This document shows, one piece after another, positions 25,870-34,894 of a stretch of 64,000 nucleotides of DNA. A model generated the notes under the pieces. That model was not told where the DNA came from. It saw only the letters and a list, made by a program, of their open reading frames with translations, and made no database searches. Numbering within the stretch: position 1 is the first letter of the stretch; the number at the start of each line of letters is the position of its first letter. Source of the stretch: Halobacteriales archaeon QS_4_70_19 (GTDB lineage: Archaea; Halobacteriota; Halobacteria; Halobacteriales; Haloarculaceae); assembly GCA_003020985.1 (NCBI GenBank), contig PXRM01000028.1:1-64000 (forward strand), written 5' to 3'. A program made the position numbers and the translations under genes.

Positions 25870-26859
25870 CTACACTCCCTCGACGGTGGCACCCTCGTTC
25901 CGCGGTCGGGTGACCATCACGTCACCGTCGCTGTCGGCGGCCTCCAGCGCCGCCTGTGCGGCCCGACGAGCGGCGTCGGCCCGGTCGGCGTCCGTGAGCG
26001 CGTACACGGCCGGCCCCCACGACGACTGGCCGACGCCCGCGACGGCGGGCGACTCGCGGAGGTCCTCGACCACTCGCCCGGCCGGTGGGCGGTAGACGCC
26101 GCCCTGTTCGTCAGCGTACCAGGCCCCGTTGAGTCGACCGAACTCCGCGATTGCGTCGCCGAACGCCCCCAGTCGGCCCTCCGCCGCCGCGGGGAGCAAT
26201 CGGCGGACGGTCAGCGCCGCGAGTTCGTCGGCCACGGAGGGGTCCGCCGCCTCGACGACCGCGCGCATGCTGTCGTCCTCGTCGCTCCCGTGCCGGCCGG
26301 GGGTGGCCGCCGGGAGCACGAGTACGACGCGCCACGAGGACGGGAGCGCGTGCCGTGCGAGGACCGCGGGCACCGTCCAGTCACCCTGCGCCGGCGGTCG
26401 GGTGGTGAACCGCTCGGTCGGGTGGCCTGCATCGACGACGAACCCGCCCCGCTCGAACGCGGCGACGCCGACGCCCGACCGGCCACCCCGGCCCAGCGCC
26501 GGCGCGTGGTCGCGGGGGTCGGCCTCGCAATCGTGTGCCCGGGCGATCGCGGTCAGGGTCGCCAGCGCCGTCGCCGTCCCGCTCCCGAGGCCGGCGTGCC
26601 GTGGGAGCGTCGCCTCCACCTCCAGTTCGGCCCCGGGGACGTCGAGCAGTTCGCAGGCGGTCGTCGCGTACCCTCGGACCGCCTCGGTGTCCACCGCGGC
26701 CTCCCCGTCGCAGCGCACCGTCTCGGCCGGGGTCGCCGTGACGCGGACGCGCGGCTCCGCGAGCGCCAGCCCGACGCCCCCGTAGAGCCGCTCGTGGGCC
26801 AGCGAGAGGTTGCCGAACCCGACGTGGAGTCGCGCGCCGGTGGAGACGGTCGCTCGCAT
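25870..26859 (-). CDS. GHMP-family protein, beta-ribofuranosylaminobenzene 5'-phosphate synthase-like
   Basis: The 329-residue protein begins MRATVSTGARLHVGFGNLSL, typical of beta-RFAP synthases, and has the GHMP glycine loop LPRHAGLGSGTATALA (about residues 84-99) and GGRSGVGVAAFERGGFVVD. Beta-RFAP synthase joins PRPP and 4-hydroxybenzoate in methanopterin-type cofactor synthesis. Haloarchaea use folates, so the product here may be another pterin-related compound or a different GHMP reaction. The family call is good; the reaction is less certain. Confidence 0.75.
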   Translation of the reverse strand: MRATVSTGARLHVGFGNLSLAHERLYGGVGLALAEPRVRVTATPAETVRCDGEAAVDTEAVRGYATTACELLDVPGAELEVEATLPRHAGLGSGTATALATLTAIARAHDCEADPRDHAPALGRGGRSGVGVAAFERGGFVVDAGHPTERFTTRPPAQGDWTVPAVLARHALPSSWRVVLVLPAATPGRHGSDEDDSMRAVVEAADPSVADELAALTVRRLLPAAAEGRLGAFGDAIAEFGRLNGAWYADEQGGVYRPPAGRVVEDLRESPAVAGVGQSSWGPAVYALTDADRADAARRAAQAALEAADSDGDVMVTRPRNEGATVEGV

Positions 26860-26962
26860 CTGTCGACGGTGGGAGGGCCGCCGACAAGCGACTTTCGACC
26901 GCGTCGGGGCAGAACTCGCCCCCTCTCGCGGAACTTAACCCCGTGCGCGACAACCGGATGCC

Positions 26963-28726
26963 ATGAGTCGACAACGTCCCCCACGTGGGGGGGAGGACGA
27001 CGACGCGGTCGGCCCGGCCGACGAGAAGCCCGAGAACCTGCGATCACGCGAGGTGACGGAGGGCGCCGAGCGGGCCCCCCACCGCGCGATGTTCCGCGCG
27101 ATGGGATTCGACGACGAGGACTTGGCTTCGCCGATGGTCGGTGTCGCCAACCCGGCGGCCGACATCACGCCCTGCAACGTCCACCTCGACGACGTGGCCG
27201 ACAACGCCGTCGACGGCATCGGCGACGCCGGCGGGATGCCGATCGAGTTCGGCACCATCACCATCTCGGACGCCATCTCCATGGGGACCGAGGGGATGAA
27301 GGCCTCGCTCGTTAGCCGGGAGGTCATCGCGGACTCCGTCGAACTCGTCTCCTTCGGCGAGCGCATGGACGCCCTCGTCACGGTCGCGGGCTGCGACAAG
27401 AACCTCCCCGGGATGATGATGGCGTCCATCCGGACGGACCTGCCCTCCGTCTTCCTCTACGGGGGCTCCATCATGCCCGGCGAGCACGAGGGCCGCGACG
27501 TGACCATCGTCCAGGTGTTCGAGGGCGTCGGCGCGTACGCGGAGGGCGACATGTCCGCGGAGGAGCTGGACGACCTCGAACGGCACGCCTGCCCCGGCGC
27601 GGGCTCCTGCGGCGGGATGTACACCGCCAACACGATGGCCTCCATCAGCGAGGCGCTCGGGCTGGCGCCGCTGGGGTCGGCCTCGCCGCCCGCCGAGGAC
27701 CCCGAGCGGTACGAGGCCGCCGAACGCGCCGGCGAACTCGTCCTCGAGTGCGTGCAGGAGGACCGCCGCCCCTCGGACATCCTCACGAAGGAATCGTTCG
27801 AGAACGCTATCGCCCTCCAGACGGCCATCGGCGGCTCCACCAACGCCGTGCTCCACCTGCTCGCGCTGGCCGCCGAGGCCGGGATCGACCTCGACATCGA
27901 AGACTTCGACCGGATCAGCCGGCGGACGCCGAAGATCGCGGACCTCTCGCCGGGCGGCTCCCACGTGATGAACGACCTCCACGAGGTCGGCGGCGTCCCC
28001 GTCGTCATCCGCCGCCTGCTGGAGGCGGACCTCATCCACGGTGACGCGATGACGGTCACCGGCCGCACCATCGCGGAGGAACTCGCGGAACTGGACCTGC
28101 CCGACGACGAGATAGACGCGGAGTTCCTCTACACCGTCGACGAACCGAAGTACCCGGAGGGGGCCATCAAGATCCTCTCCGGCAACCTCGCCCCGGACGG
28201 GGCCGTGCTGAAGGCGACGGGCCAGGACGAGTTCTACCACGAGGGCCCCGCCCGCATCTTCGAGAACGAGGAGGACGCGATGCGGTACGTCCAGGAGGGG
28301 CACATCGAGTCCGGCGACGTCATCGTCATCCGGAACGAGGGCCCCAGCGGCGGGCCCGGGATGCGCGAGATGCTCGGGGTCACGGCCGCCGTCGTCGGTG
28401 CCGGCCACGAGGACGACGTGGCCCTCCTGACCGACGGGCGCTTCTCCGGCGGGACCCGCGGCCCGATGATCGGGCACGTCGCGCCGGAGGCGTTCGTCGG
28501 CGGTCCCATCGCCGCGCTGGAGGACGGCGACCACGTCACCGTCGACATCCCCGAGCGCAGCATCTCGGTCGACCTGTCCGACGAGGAGCTGGCGGCGCGG
28601 CTCGACGACTGGGAGCAGCCCGACCCGGCCTACGAGGGCGGCGTCCTCGCGAAGTACGGGCTCGCCTTCGACTCGGCGGCGAACGGCGCCGTCACCAATC
28701 CCGGCGTTCGACGGATGGACGACTGA
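26963..28726 (+). CDS. ilvD: Dihydroxy-acid dehydratase
   Basis: This 587-residue enzyme has the Fe-S cysteines in [10 protein letters not shown] and [16 protein letters not shown] and the C-terminal [16 protein letters not shown]. It converts dihydroxy acids to 2-keto acids in valine, isoleucine and leucine synthesis. The N-terminus has a short hydrophilic haloarchaeal extension. Other ilv genes are not in the window. Confidence 0.96.
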   Translation: MSRQRPPRGGEDDDAVGPADEKPENLRSREVTEGAERAPHRAMFRAMGFDDEDLASPMVGVANPAADITPCNVHLDDVADNAVDGIGDAGGMPIEFGTITISDAISMGTEGMKASLVSREVIADSVELVSFGERMDALVTVAGCDKNLPGMMMASIRTDLPSVFLYGGSIMPGEHEGRDVTIVQVFEGVGAYAEGDMSAEELDDLERHACPGAGSCGGMYTANTMASISEALGLAPLGSASPPAEDPERYEAAERAGELVLECVQEDRRPSDILTKESFENAIALQTAIGGSTNAVLHLLALAAEAGIDLDIEDFDRISRRTPKIADLSPGGSHVMNDLHEVGGVPVVIRRLLEADLIHGDAMTVTGRTIAEELAELDLPDDEIDAEFLYTVDEPKYPEGAIKILSGNLAPDGAVLKATGQDEFYHEGPARIFENEEDAMRYVQEGHIESGDVIVIRNEGPSGGPGMREMLGVTAAVVGAGHEDDVALLTDGRFSGGTRGPMIGHVAPEAFVGGPIAALEDGDHVTVDIPERSISVDLSDEELAARLDDWEQPDPAYEGGVLAKYGLAFDSAANGAVTNPGVRRMDD

Positions 28727-28738
28727 CGACCGGCCCCC

Positions 28739-28936
28739 TCACCGCATGCTCGTCCGCGAGAGCACCGTCGAGGCGAGCCACTTCCCCGACTCCTCCTCTC
28801 CCTGCTCGTAGACCCGGACGAATCCCCCCTCGTTCTCCCGGGACTCGTAGGCCTCGTACATCGCCGCACCGGGGCCGACGGTCGGATAGCGGTCCCCCTC
28901 GCTCTCGCGCGCGCCGTCCCATGAGCTGCTAGACAT
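28739..28936 (-). CDS. Small DUF7331-like haloarchaeal protein
   Basis: This 65-residue acidic protein begins MSSSSWDGARESEGDRYPTV. The central pattern AMYEAYESRENEGGFVRVYE followed by KWLAS resembles a small haloarchaeal family (I recall DUF7331) with YE..ES..G...VYD...AWL. It is convergent with ilvD, 12 bp from its stop. Function is unknown; there is no membrane segment. Confidence 0.6.
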   Translation of the reverse strand: MSSSSWDGARESEGDRYPTVGPGAAMYEAYESRENEGGFVRVYEQGEEESGKWLASTVLSRTSMR

Positions 28937-29048
28937 CTGCGTCTCTGCCCCGTGTCTCGATTCGGTGTTTGTTAAGAGTTGCCACACCGCACGACGCGTG
29001 TCTGACGCTCGGCTCGCCGGGCGCGCAGAAGGAGAAGTGGTCGGCCGC

Positions 29049-31058
29049 TCAGTCCGTCCGGCGGGCGAGCAGTGCCGCGGCGACGAGCGCGACGAGCGCG
29101 GCCACGGCGCCGAAGCCGGGCTGCCCGTCGCTCGACGTGCCGTCGCCGCCGTCACCCGCGGCGGGTGTCGGCGTCGGCGGCTCGAGCCCGAGGTAGGTGT
29201 ACGCGCGCTCGGTCTCCATCTCGGGGAACGAGCGGTTGTACGTGCCGGGCATGTGGACGGTGGTGTCCTCGTCCACCACGGAGAGCGCGCGGACGTCCTC
29301 CTCGCTGGCGTCGGCGCTCACCGCTCCCTCGACGTAGACGTACTGGTTGAGCGAGCCGCTCTCGTTGGTCCGGCCGACGACATCCGTGATTGTGAGGTCG
29401 ATCCGGCCGGCCTGCTTGAGCGCGTCCCGGAACGCCGCCATGTCCTCGAACTTCGCGCCAGCCTCGAAGGTGACGTTACCCTCGGTGACGCTGATGTCGG
29501 TCCGGGCCTTCTGGAACCCGGCCTCGCGGAAGGCACGGACGAAGCTCCGGGTCTGCTCTAAGTCCTCGTCCGTCTCACCCTCCGTCGCGTTCAGGAACTG
29601 GTCGACGGTGCTGTCGACAAGGTCCTCCTGCTCGATGCTGAACGAGCCGTTGGCGACGACCTGATCGCCGTCGGTGTCGGCCGCGAGCGAGTACTCGAGC
29701 CCGGTGATCTCGATGTCACGGCTCTCGAGTTCGCTGACGTAAGCCTGCCAGTTCTCCGTCCGCGACTGGGCCTGGAACTCGATGACCGCCTGCGACTGCG
29801 AGGGGAGCGCGTGCGAGGCGGAGAACGAGTAGGTCCGCGTCAGATCGGCGGCCTGCTGGGCCTCGATCCGGGCCCGGATGTCCTCGATCTGGCCGGATTG
29901 GACCGGGACCTCCTGGTCGGGCGGCGAGTAGGCCGCCAGCGTGTCGAGCCCCGCCAGCAGCGCGTCGTTGTAGTTCTCCAGCTGGATGTCGAAGCTGCCC
30001 TCGACGGACTGGCTCTGCATGCGGTAGTCGGCGGCGACGCGCTCGATGGTCAGGTCCGTCACGTTCGCCGCGATGGCCGACGCCTCCTCGCGGGAGAGGT
30101 CGAAGTCCTCGGAGTTGGCCAGCACCGCGGCGGCCTGGCGCTCGATACCGTCGTCGATCCCCTGGTACTCGACCGTGTAGTCCACGTCGAGCTGGTAGAC
30201 GCCGCGCTGGCTCGTGTTGGTGAACGAGTAGGCGTTCAGCGTCACGGTCGCACTGCCGCCGAGCGACTCGGCGACGCTGGCGTAGCGCTGTTCGATGGTC
30301 TGCCGGGCACGCTCGCGGGTCTCCCACTGCTCGCGAGCGAACTCGCGGACCTGCTGGCTCTGGGCGGCCTGCAGCGTGTACGTGTCCGTCCCCTCGGTCA
30401 GCTCCGCCGAGAGCTCCATCGGCTGGCCCAGCTGGGTCGCCGTCCGGGCATTCAGGCTGCCGGAGGCGTCGAAGGAGTCCGGCGCGACGGTCGCCTGAAG
30501 CGAGGTCTCCGCGGACTCGACGAGCTCCAGCGACGGGGCGCTCCGCGTGGCCACCGCGACCCGGCCCTCGGCGTCGAAGCGGTTGCGCTGCTGGTTCCGG
30601 ACGCCGTCGACGGTCAGGCTCAGTTCCTGGATCGCTTCGGGTCGGTCCGCCGTCAGCTCGCCCTCGCCGGTGAGCGCCCCCGGCTCGAGCACCGCGCTGG
30701 CCGAGCCGGTCGCGTTCGGGGTCTCCTCCAGGTCGCTCACGACGAGCCCGTAGAAGATTCCCTGGCCGACGCTGAGGCCGTACTCGGCGTTCGAGAGCTG
30801 CTCCGAGTCGGTCTCGCCGTCGTCCTCGTAGTAGAGGACGGCGTCGCCGTTCGCACGGACGTAGATGTCGTCCGCCGCGTCGAGTGTCTGGTTCTCGGTA
30901 CTGTCGTCGTCCTGCAGGGATCGCTGGGTCGGGTCGTCGGCTGCCGCAGCCGCAGCACCCGCACCTGCCCCGATGGCCACGCTCGAGACCATCAGCAGCG
31001 CGACGAGTGTGGTAACCACCCGCCCCCAGCGCCCCGTGGAGGGAGTTGTCGTGTTCAT
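29049..31058 (-). CDS. Secreted surface protein with PGF-CTERM anchor
   Basis: From ATG at 31058 the protein has 669 residues. A signal peptide at the N-terminus (VVTTLVALLMVSSVAIGAGA) precedes a long extracellular part rich in Asp, Glu, Gln and Thr, with many N-x-S/T sites. At the C-terminus a Thr/Pro and Gly/Asp linker leads to PGFGAVAALVALVAAALLARR, the PGF motif plus one membrane segment and Arg cluster recognised by archaeosortase A. It should be processed and lipid-anchored at the S-layer surface. The ectodomain resembles no family I know. An alternative ATG lies three codons upstream (31067). Confidence 0.85.
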   Translation of the reverse strand: MNTTTPSTGRWGRVVTTLVALLMVSSVAIGAGAGAAAAAADDPTQRSLQDDDSTENQTLDAADDIYVRANGDAVLYYEDDGETDSEQLSNAEYGLSVGQGIFYGLVVSDLEETPNATGSASAVLEPGALTGEGELTADRPEAIQELSLTVDGVRNQQRNRFDAEGRVAVATRSAPSLELVESAETSLQATVAPDSFDASGSLNARTATQLGQPMELSAELTEGTDTYTLQAAQSQQVREFAREQWETRERARQTIEQRYASVAESLGGSATVTLNAYSFTNTSQRGVYQLDVDYTVEYQGIDDGIERQAAAVLANSEDFDLSREEASAIAANVTDLTIERVAADYRMQSQSVEGSFDIQLENYNDALLAGLDTLAAYSPPDQEVPVQSGQIEDIRARIEAQQAADLTRTYSFSASHALPSQSQAVIEFQAQSRTENWQAYVSELESRDIEITGLEYSLAADTDGDQVVANGSFSIEQEDLVDSTVDQFLNATEGETDEDLEQTRSFVRAFREAGFQKARTDISVTEGNVTFEAGAKFEDMAAFRDALKQAGRIDLTITDVVGRTNESGSLNQYVYVEGAVSADASEEDVRALSVVDEDTTVHMPGTYNRSFPEMETERAYTYLGLEPPTPTPAAGDGGDGTSSDGQPGFGAVAALVALVAAALLARRTD

Positions 31059-31383
31059 TGGTGTCACCTATCGAGTCCGTGGTTACACGGCGGGTCCCCG
31101 GAGACGCGACCGGAATCGCGCGGATAGGGGGAGCGGGGACCGGCGCCCCTCGTTTCGGGCGCGTCGGTCAACCGGTTTCGTCCAGCAATACATAAACGTT
31201 CGTGAGATGAACCCACGCGCCGGCCGCCAGCCCGCCCACCCGTCGGCTGCTGATTACCGTCCTCGAACCCCCGGGGGTGAGACGCCGGAACGCTCGTGGC
31301 CCGACGACCGCCAGCCGGTCCGGCCGCGCGCCTCGGGGCCGTCCGGCGGAAGCGGTATCCGTCGCTCGGTCCTACAGCGGGTG
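31059..31383. other. Intergenic region between divergent genes
   Basis: The region holds a TATA-like CAATACATAAACG at about 31188-31200. An in-frame ATG at 31207 could give the next protein a 59-residue Arg/Pro-rich extension, but that composition looks non-coding and the ATG lies too near the box for a leaderless start. No other feature stands out. Confidence 0.35.
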
Positions 31384-31650
31384 ATGGACCCGTTCTCGAT
31401 GGTCGCGACCGAGGACGACGACGCGCCGGCCGAACTCGCCGAGGGGGTCGGCTCGCTGTCGTCGGCAACCTTCCGGGCGTTCGTCGCCGCGCTGCTGCTC
31501 GCCCAGGCCGGCCTGTTCGCGGCTAGCCTCGGGTTCCTGCTGGGCTGGTTCCGGGGACAGTGGACCCTCGGTGGGGCGCTGTTCGTCGGTGGCGTGGCGG
31601 CGCTGCTCGTCACCGTCGGCATCGTCCGCTGGCACGACCGTCGAACGTGA
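31384..31650 (+). CDS. Small two-helix membrane protein (DUF7322-like)
   Basis: From ATG at 31384 the protein has 88 residues: an acidic head (EDDDAPAELAEGVG) and two membrane segments (FVAALLLAQAGLFAASLGF and LGGALFVGGVAALLVTVG), joined by a short loop with FRGQWT. This pattern resembles a haloarchaeal family I recall as DUF7322. Function unknown. A GTG three bases upstream or an ATG at 31207 are other possible starts. Confidence 0.6.
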   Translation: MDPFSMVATEDDDAPAELAEGVGSLSSATFRAFVAALLLAQAGLFAASLGFLLGWFRGQWTLGGALFVGGVAALLVTVGIVRWHDRRT

Positions 31651-31671
31651 CCTCGTGTCGTCCCGGCCCGG

Positions 31672-31773
31672 TCATGGACTGATCGCGGCCCCGGTGGCGA
31701 CGATGGCCGTGACGACCGTCCCGACGACCAGGACAGTCAACAGCAGTAGCAATCCCTTCTGGACGGTGTACAT
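31672..31773 (-). CDS. 33-residue single-span membrane micro-protein
   Basis: The ORF encodes 33 residues. It begins MYTVQKGLLLLLTVLVVGTV and continues with small hydrophobic residues to AAISP, so nearly the whole protein is one membrane helix. On the minus strand a box GTATATTT lies about 27-34 nt before the ATG, which fits a leaderless transcript. It converges with the preceding membrane gene 21 bp away. Function is unknown. Confidence 0.5.
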   Translation of the reverse strand: MYTVQKGLLLLLTVLVVGTVVTAIVATGAAISP

Positions 31774-31851
31774 ACGTGTACATCCCACCGGATGGAAATA
31801 TACCTACAGCCGTGTTCTCCGAGCCAGAGAACGCGCGGCGTCCCGCGCGGG

Positions 31852-32202
31852 TCACGCTCCGTCGTCGACCTCGTACGTCGGGCGCCGCGCGACGACGCCG
31901 CGCTCGCGGAACCAGTCGGCACCGACCGGCAGGGTCGCCGAGCAGCGGCCGCAGGCACGCCCCGTCAATCCCCGGTCGACGAACTCGTCGGCCGGCGCCA
32001 GACACCAGGGACAGACGGGGCCGTCGGACGGGGGCGTCGAGTCGGCATCCGGGGTGACTGTGGCCGCGGGGCCGTCGTCGCCGCCCTCGCTCTCGGATCC
32101 CTCCGGCGGTCCGTCGTCGGTATCCGGGCCGGGGTCGCCGTCGCGATCGTCCTCGCTGTCGCTCCCGGCGAACGAACCGAGCGTCGCCTGGTCGTCGGCC
32201 AT
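31852..32202 (-). CDS. Acidic protein with C-terminal zinc ribbon
   Basis: This 116-residue protein begins MADDQATLGSFAGSDSEDDR. The first 60 residues are disordered and highly acidic. The rest has CPWCLAP and CGRCSA, two Cys pairs that should bind one zinc, then WFRERGVVARRPTYEVDD. Such proteins in haloarchaea are uncharacterised and probably bind nucleic acid or protein. No membrane segment. Confidence 0.65.
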   Translation of the reverse strand: MADDQATLGSFAGSDSEDDRDGDPGPDTDDGPPEGSESEGGDDGPAATVTPDADSTPPSDGPVCPWCLAPADEFVDRGLTGRACGRCSATLPVGADWFRERGVVARRPTYEVDDGA

Positions 32203-32283
32203 CGGCGGAGAGCCGTACGGCGCGGGCTTAACGCTCCCGGAGCGCTGTCGCTGGTGGGGTGGCTGGCTGGAGAACGGGCGCCG

Positions 32284-32391
32284 TCACTCCTCCTCGTCGG
32301 TCGTCTCGCGGCCGCGCTCCCACACCCGGACCGGCTCGCCGGACGGGGGTGTGTGGCTGACGTCCTTCATGGTGGCCTTCCTGGCGCTCAT
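32284..32391 (-). CDS. 35-residue soluble micro-protein
   Basis: ATG at 32391 opens 35 codons: it begins MSARKATMKDVSHTPPSGEP and continues VRVWERGRETTDEEE. Third positions are G/C-rich and a TATA-like GAAATACT sits about 27-34 nt upstream, both signs of a real gene. I do not recognise it. Confidence 0.45.
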   Translation of the reverse strand: MSARKATMKDVSHTPPSGEPVRVWERGRETTDEEE

Positions 32392-32626
32392 TGTGTGACG
32401 TAGTAGCAAACTCGGAGTATTTCAGGGTTTGCTGGCATATCCTATAAGACATTATACTATACATATTGTTGGAGAATGTGGGAAATTCGGGATGTAGTAT
32501 GGAAATATCGTATTCTGCTCGGGAAAAGAACCATTATCAACACGTTCGTCGCCCGGGGAGGAGACGGCCGTTCGCCGGGGCATCCCCGTCGGGACGGCTA
32601 TCAGCCTCTCGTCCGGACATACGTTC
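32392..32626. other. A/T-rich intergenic spacer
   Basis: About 150 bp are strikingly A/T-rich for this genome (CTATAAGACATTATACTATA and neighbours), with several TATA-like words that could serve promoters on either side. I see no gene or strong hairpin. Confidence 0.4.
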
Positions 32627-33031
32627 GTGTTGGCTGAAACGACGTGCTGTGCTCCGGGCGTCGGTGGCCTGACAGCGATGACTGCACTCGCTGACTGCTC
32701 GATGTTCGGCGGCAGCACCGGGACGCTCGTGGCCCGGGCGAGTGACCAGCCCGGCGCCATCAGTGATTTCGAGACGCTCCAGCTCCGCATCGGCGAGGTC
32801 GTCGAGGCGACGCTCTCCGACGGCGGGAAGGTGACCGCGACGACGCCCGGCGAGGCGCCGCTGAACTCCGAGAGGACGCACGAGATCTGCGAGGGCGGGA
32901 TTACGACGTTCAGAGCCGACTTCACGCCCGTCAGGCAGAGCGGGAGCGGCGGGTACACCCTCCAGTCGGTCGCCGACGAGGTGACCGTCGAGACCACCTG
33001 CGACGAGGCGTCGCCGCCGCCGACCGGCTGA
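32627..33031 (+). CDS. DUF4382-like exported protein, internally shortened
   Basis: The ORF from GTG at 32627 has 134 residues. GTLVARASDQPGAISDFETL matches the start of the DUF4382-type domain of haloarchaeal exported proteins, and VTATTPGEAPLNS plus GGITTFRADFTPVRQSGSGG match its end. About 80-100 residues expected between these blocks are missing. The N-terminus has only a weak lipobox-like LADC. An ATG at 32678 is another possible start. It may be a shortened variant or a decayed copy. Confidence 0.5.
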   Translation: MLAETTCCAPGVGGLTAMTALADCSMFGGSTGTLVARASDQPGAISDFETLQLRIGEVVEATLSDGGKVTATTPGEAPLNSERTHEICEGGITTFRADFTPVRQSGSGGYTLQSVADEVTVETTCDEASPPPTG

Positions 33032-33123
33032 GGGCCCACGCCCCGGTCTCTACCGGCGCCGCTTTCCGGAACGTGTCGGCCTGGCCACGCAGTTTATGCG
33101 TTGCGCGCCCATCGACGTGTACG

Positions 33124-34881
33124 ATGAACGGGAGTCCCCCGCGCGGACAGGCGACCGTCGGTTTCGCCCTCATGGTCGGCATCGCCCTCATCGGGGTCGT
33201 GACGATCATTGCCCTCGGGGCGACCGCGCTGACCGACATCCAGAGGTCTTCCGACACCGGCGCCGCCGAGCAGGCGATGACGCAGTTTGACTCCCGGACC
33301 GCGCAGGTCGCGCTCGGTGACTCCCGCGACCAGACGATCAGGGTCGGCCAGACCGATGGGAGCTACCGGGTGGACCCGGACGCCGGCCGTATCCGCATCG
33401 CCCACTACAACTTCGACGGGAACGCCTCGGACGGCGACGACAGCGGTCTCCCGGGTGACGGGGACTTCGAGGTCGGGGCGAGCGCCGACGGCGACGAGGA
33501 CAACGACGTACAACTCTACGAGTCGAAACTGGGCGCGGTCTACTACGAACACGACGGGACGACGCTGGGCTACCAGGCCGGCGGCGTCTGGCGGCGGACC
33601 CGAAGCGGGAGTACGATGGTCTCGCCGCCGGAGTTCCACTACCGGGGCTCGACGCTCACCTTCCCCATCGTCCGGGTGAACAACGACACGACGCTCCCGA
33701 GCGGGGTTTCGGGGGTCCAGAGCGGCTCGGGATCGCTCGACCTCCGCGTCTCGCAGCACACCGATTCGAGGGACGTCTACCCGACACGGCAGTCCGGCTA
33801 CCCCAACACGACCGGCAACGACGACGGATTCGACGACACCGGGAACGAGAACCCGTTCGGTGTCGACGGCGACACCGACGACGGCAACGGCGACGGCGGC
33901 TACTACGACAACCCGGCGACGAACGGCACCGTCGTCGTCTACATCGAGTCGGAGTTCTACGGGGCGTGGGCGGAGTACTTCCGCACTCGAACCGACGGGA
34001 ACGTCTCGACCAGCGACGACGACGAGGGCTACGTCACCGCGGCCGACGACCCCGACGGCGCCGGGCCGAAGGGCGTCACGGCCGTGGCGCTGGAGTCGAC
34101 TGGCTTCACCGGCCCGTTCGGGATGCCGGGCGACGGCTCCTCGCTCTTCCTGCAGGGGATCGATGGCCACTCGATGAGTAGCTTCGAGATCGACATCGTC
34201 CCCGACACCCAGGACGAGGCGAGCTTCTCGAACCTCAAGTGGTCGATGTACGTCCAGGACGGGAACGAGCAGTTCGAGATGCACGTCAGACGCGGGAGCG
34301 GGAGCGACAAGGACTGTGGCGACGGGGACGGAACGGATTTGATGGCCGACCTCACGATCTACTACACCGACGACGGCGGAACCACGTATCAGGGCTGGCA
34401 CGCGGATGACGCGTTCGCGGCCCGGTGTGAGGACCTCGACGGCGACGGTACCCCGGACGAGATGATTCTGACCGCCGACTTCGTCGACGACGAGAACGAC
34501 AACGGCGACGTGGACGAAATCGAGTCAAACGACCCGGCCATGGAGTACGTCAGCAAGAGCGGGATGAACGACCTCGTCCACTTCGGCGTCACCGGTGACG
34601 TGACGGACCCGTACAATCCGGCGGCCAACCAGACCGATCATGGCTTCGGCTGGGAGTCGAACGACTACGACCCGGACTCAGGCGACACGCAGAGCGTCGA
34701 CCGGGTGGTGAATCACTACTTCTCGGTGCTCGGTCCCGGCTTCGACCTGACGGTCGACGACAAGGGGGGTAATACCGTCTCCGAGGCCGGGTCCAGCGGC
34801 GTCATCGAGTACACCGGCGGGTCGTCGTTCGTCACGTACATGCATATCACCGAGAACGACGTGACGGTGCGGATCGGCTGA
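33124..34881 (+). CDS. Pilin-like large extracellular protein (DUF7289-like)
   Basis: From ATG at 33124 the protein has 585 residues. RGQATVGFALMVGIALIGVV is a class III (PibD-type) prepilin signal: a short charged head, Arg-Gly, then a membrane helix. The outer part is Asp/Gly-rich with calcium-loop-like DGDGTPDEM and DGNGDG patterns, ending in beta-rich sequence. It faces the pilus operon tail to tail, 13 bp from its last gene, and is likely a pilus-associated or minor pilin protein. Family naming is from memory. Confidence 0.7.
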   Translation: MNGSPPRGQATVGFALMVGIALIGVVTIIALGATALTDIQRSSDTGAAEQAMTQFDSRTAQVALGDSRDQTIRVGQTDGSYRVDPDAGRIRIAHYNFDGNASDGDDSGLPGDGDFEVGASADGDEDNDVQLYESKLGAVYYEHDGTTLGYQAGGVWRRTRSGSTMVSPPEFHYRGSTLTFPIVRVNNDTTLPSGVSGVQSGSGSLDLRVSQHTDSRDVYPTRQSGYPNTTGNDDGFDDTGNENPFGVDGDTDDGNGDGGYYDNPATNGTVVVYIESEFYGAWAEYFRTRTDGNVSTSDDDEGYVTAADDPDGAGPKGVTAVALESTGFTGPFGMPGDGSSLFLQGIDGHSMSSFEIDIVPDTQDEASFSNLKWSMYVQDGNEQFEMHVRRGSGSDKDCGDGDGTDLMADLTIYYTDDGGTTYQGWHADDAFAARCEDLDGDGTPDEMILTADFVDDENDNGDVDEIESNDPAMEYVSKSGMNDLVHFGVTGDVTDPYNPAANQTDHGFGWESNDYDPDSGDTQSVDRVVNHYFSVLGPGFDLTVDDKGGNTVSEAGSSGVIEYTGGSSFVTYMHITENDVTVRIG

Positions 34882-34894
34882 GAAGCGGCCCGGA

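Noticed and set aside
33840..34480. Asp/Gly codon repeats resembling a direct repeat array
   Set aside because: They encode acidic calcium-loop-like protein sequence and lack regular spacers; not a CRISPR.
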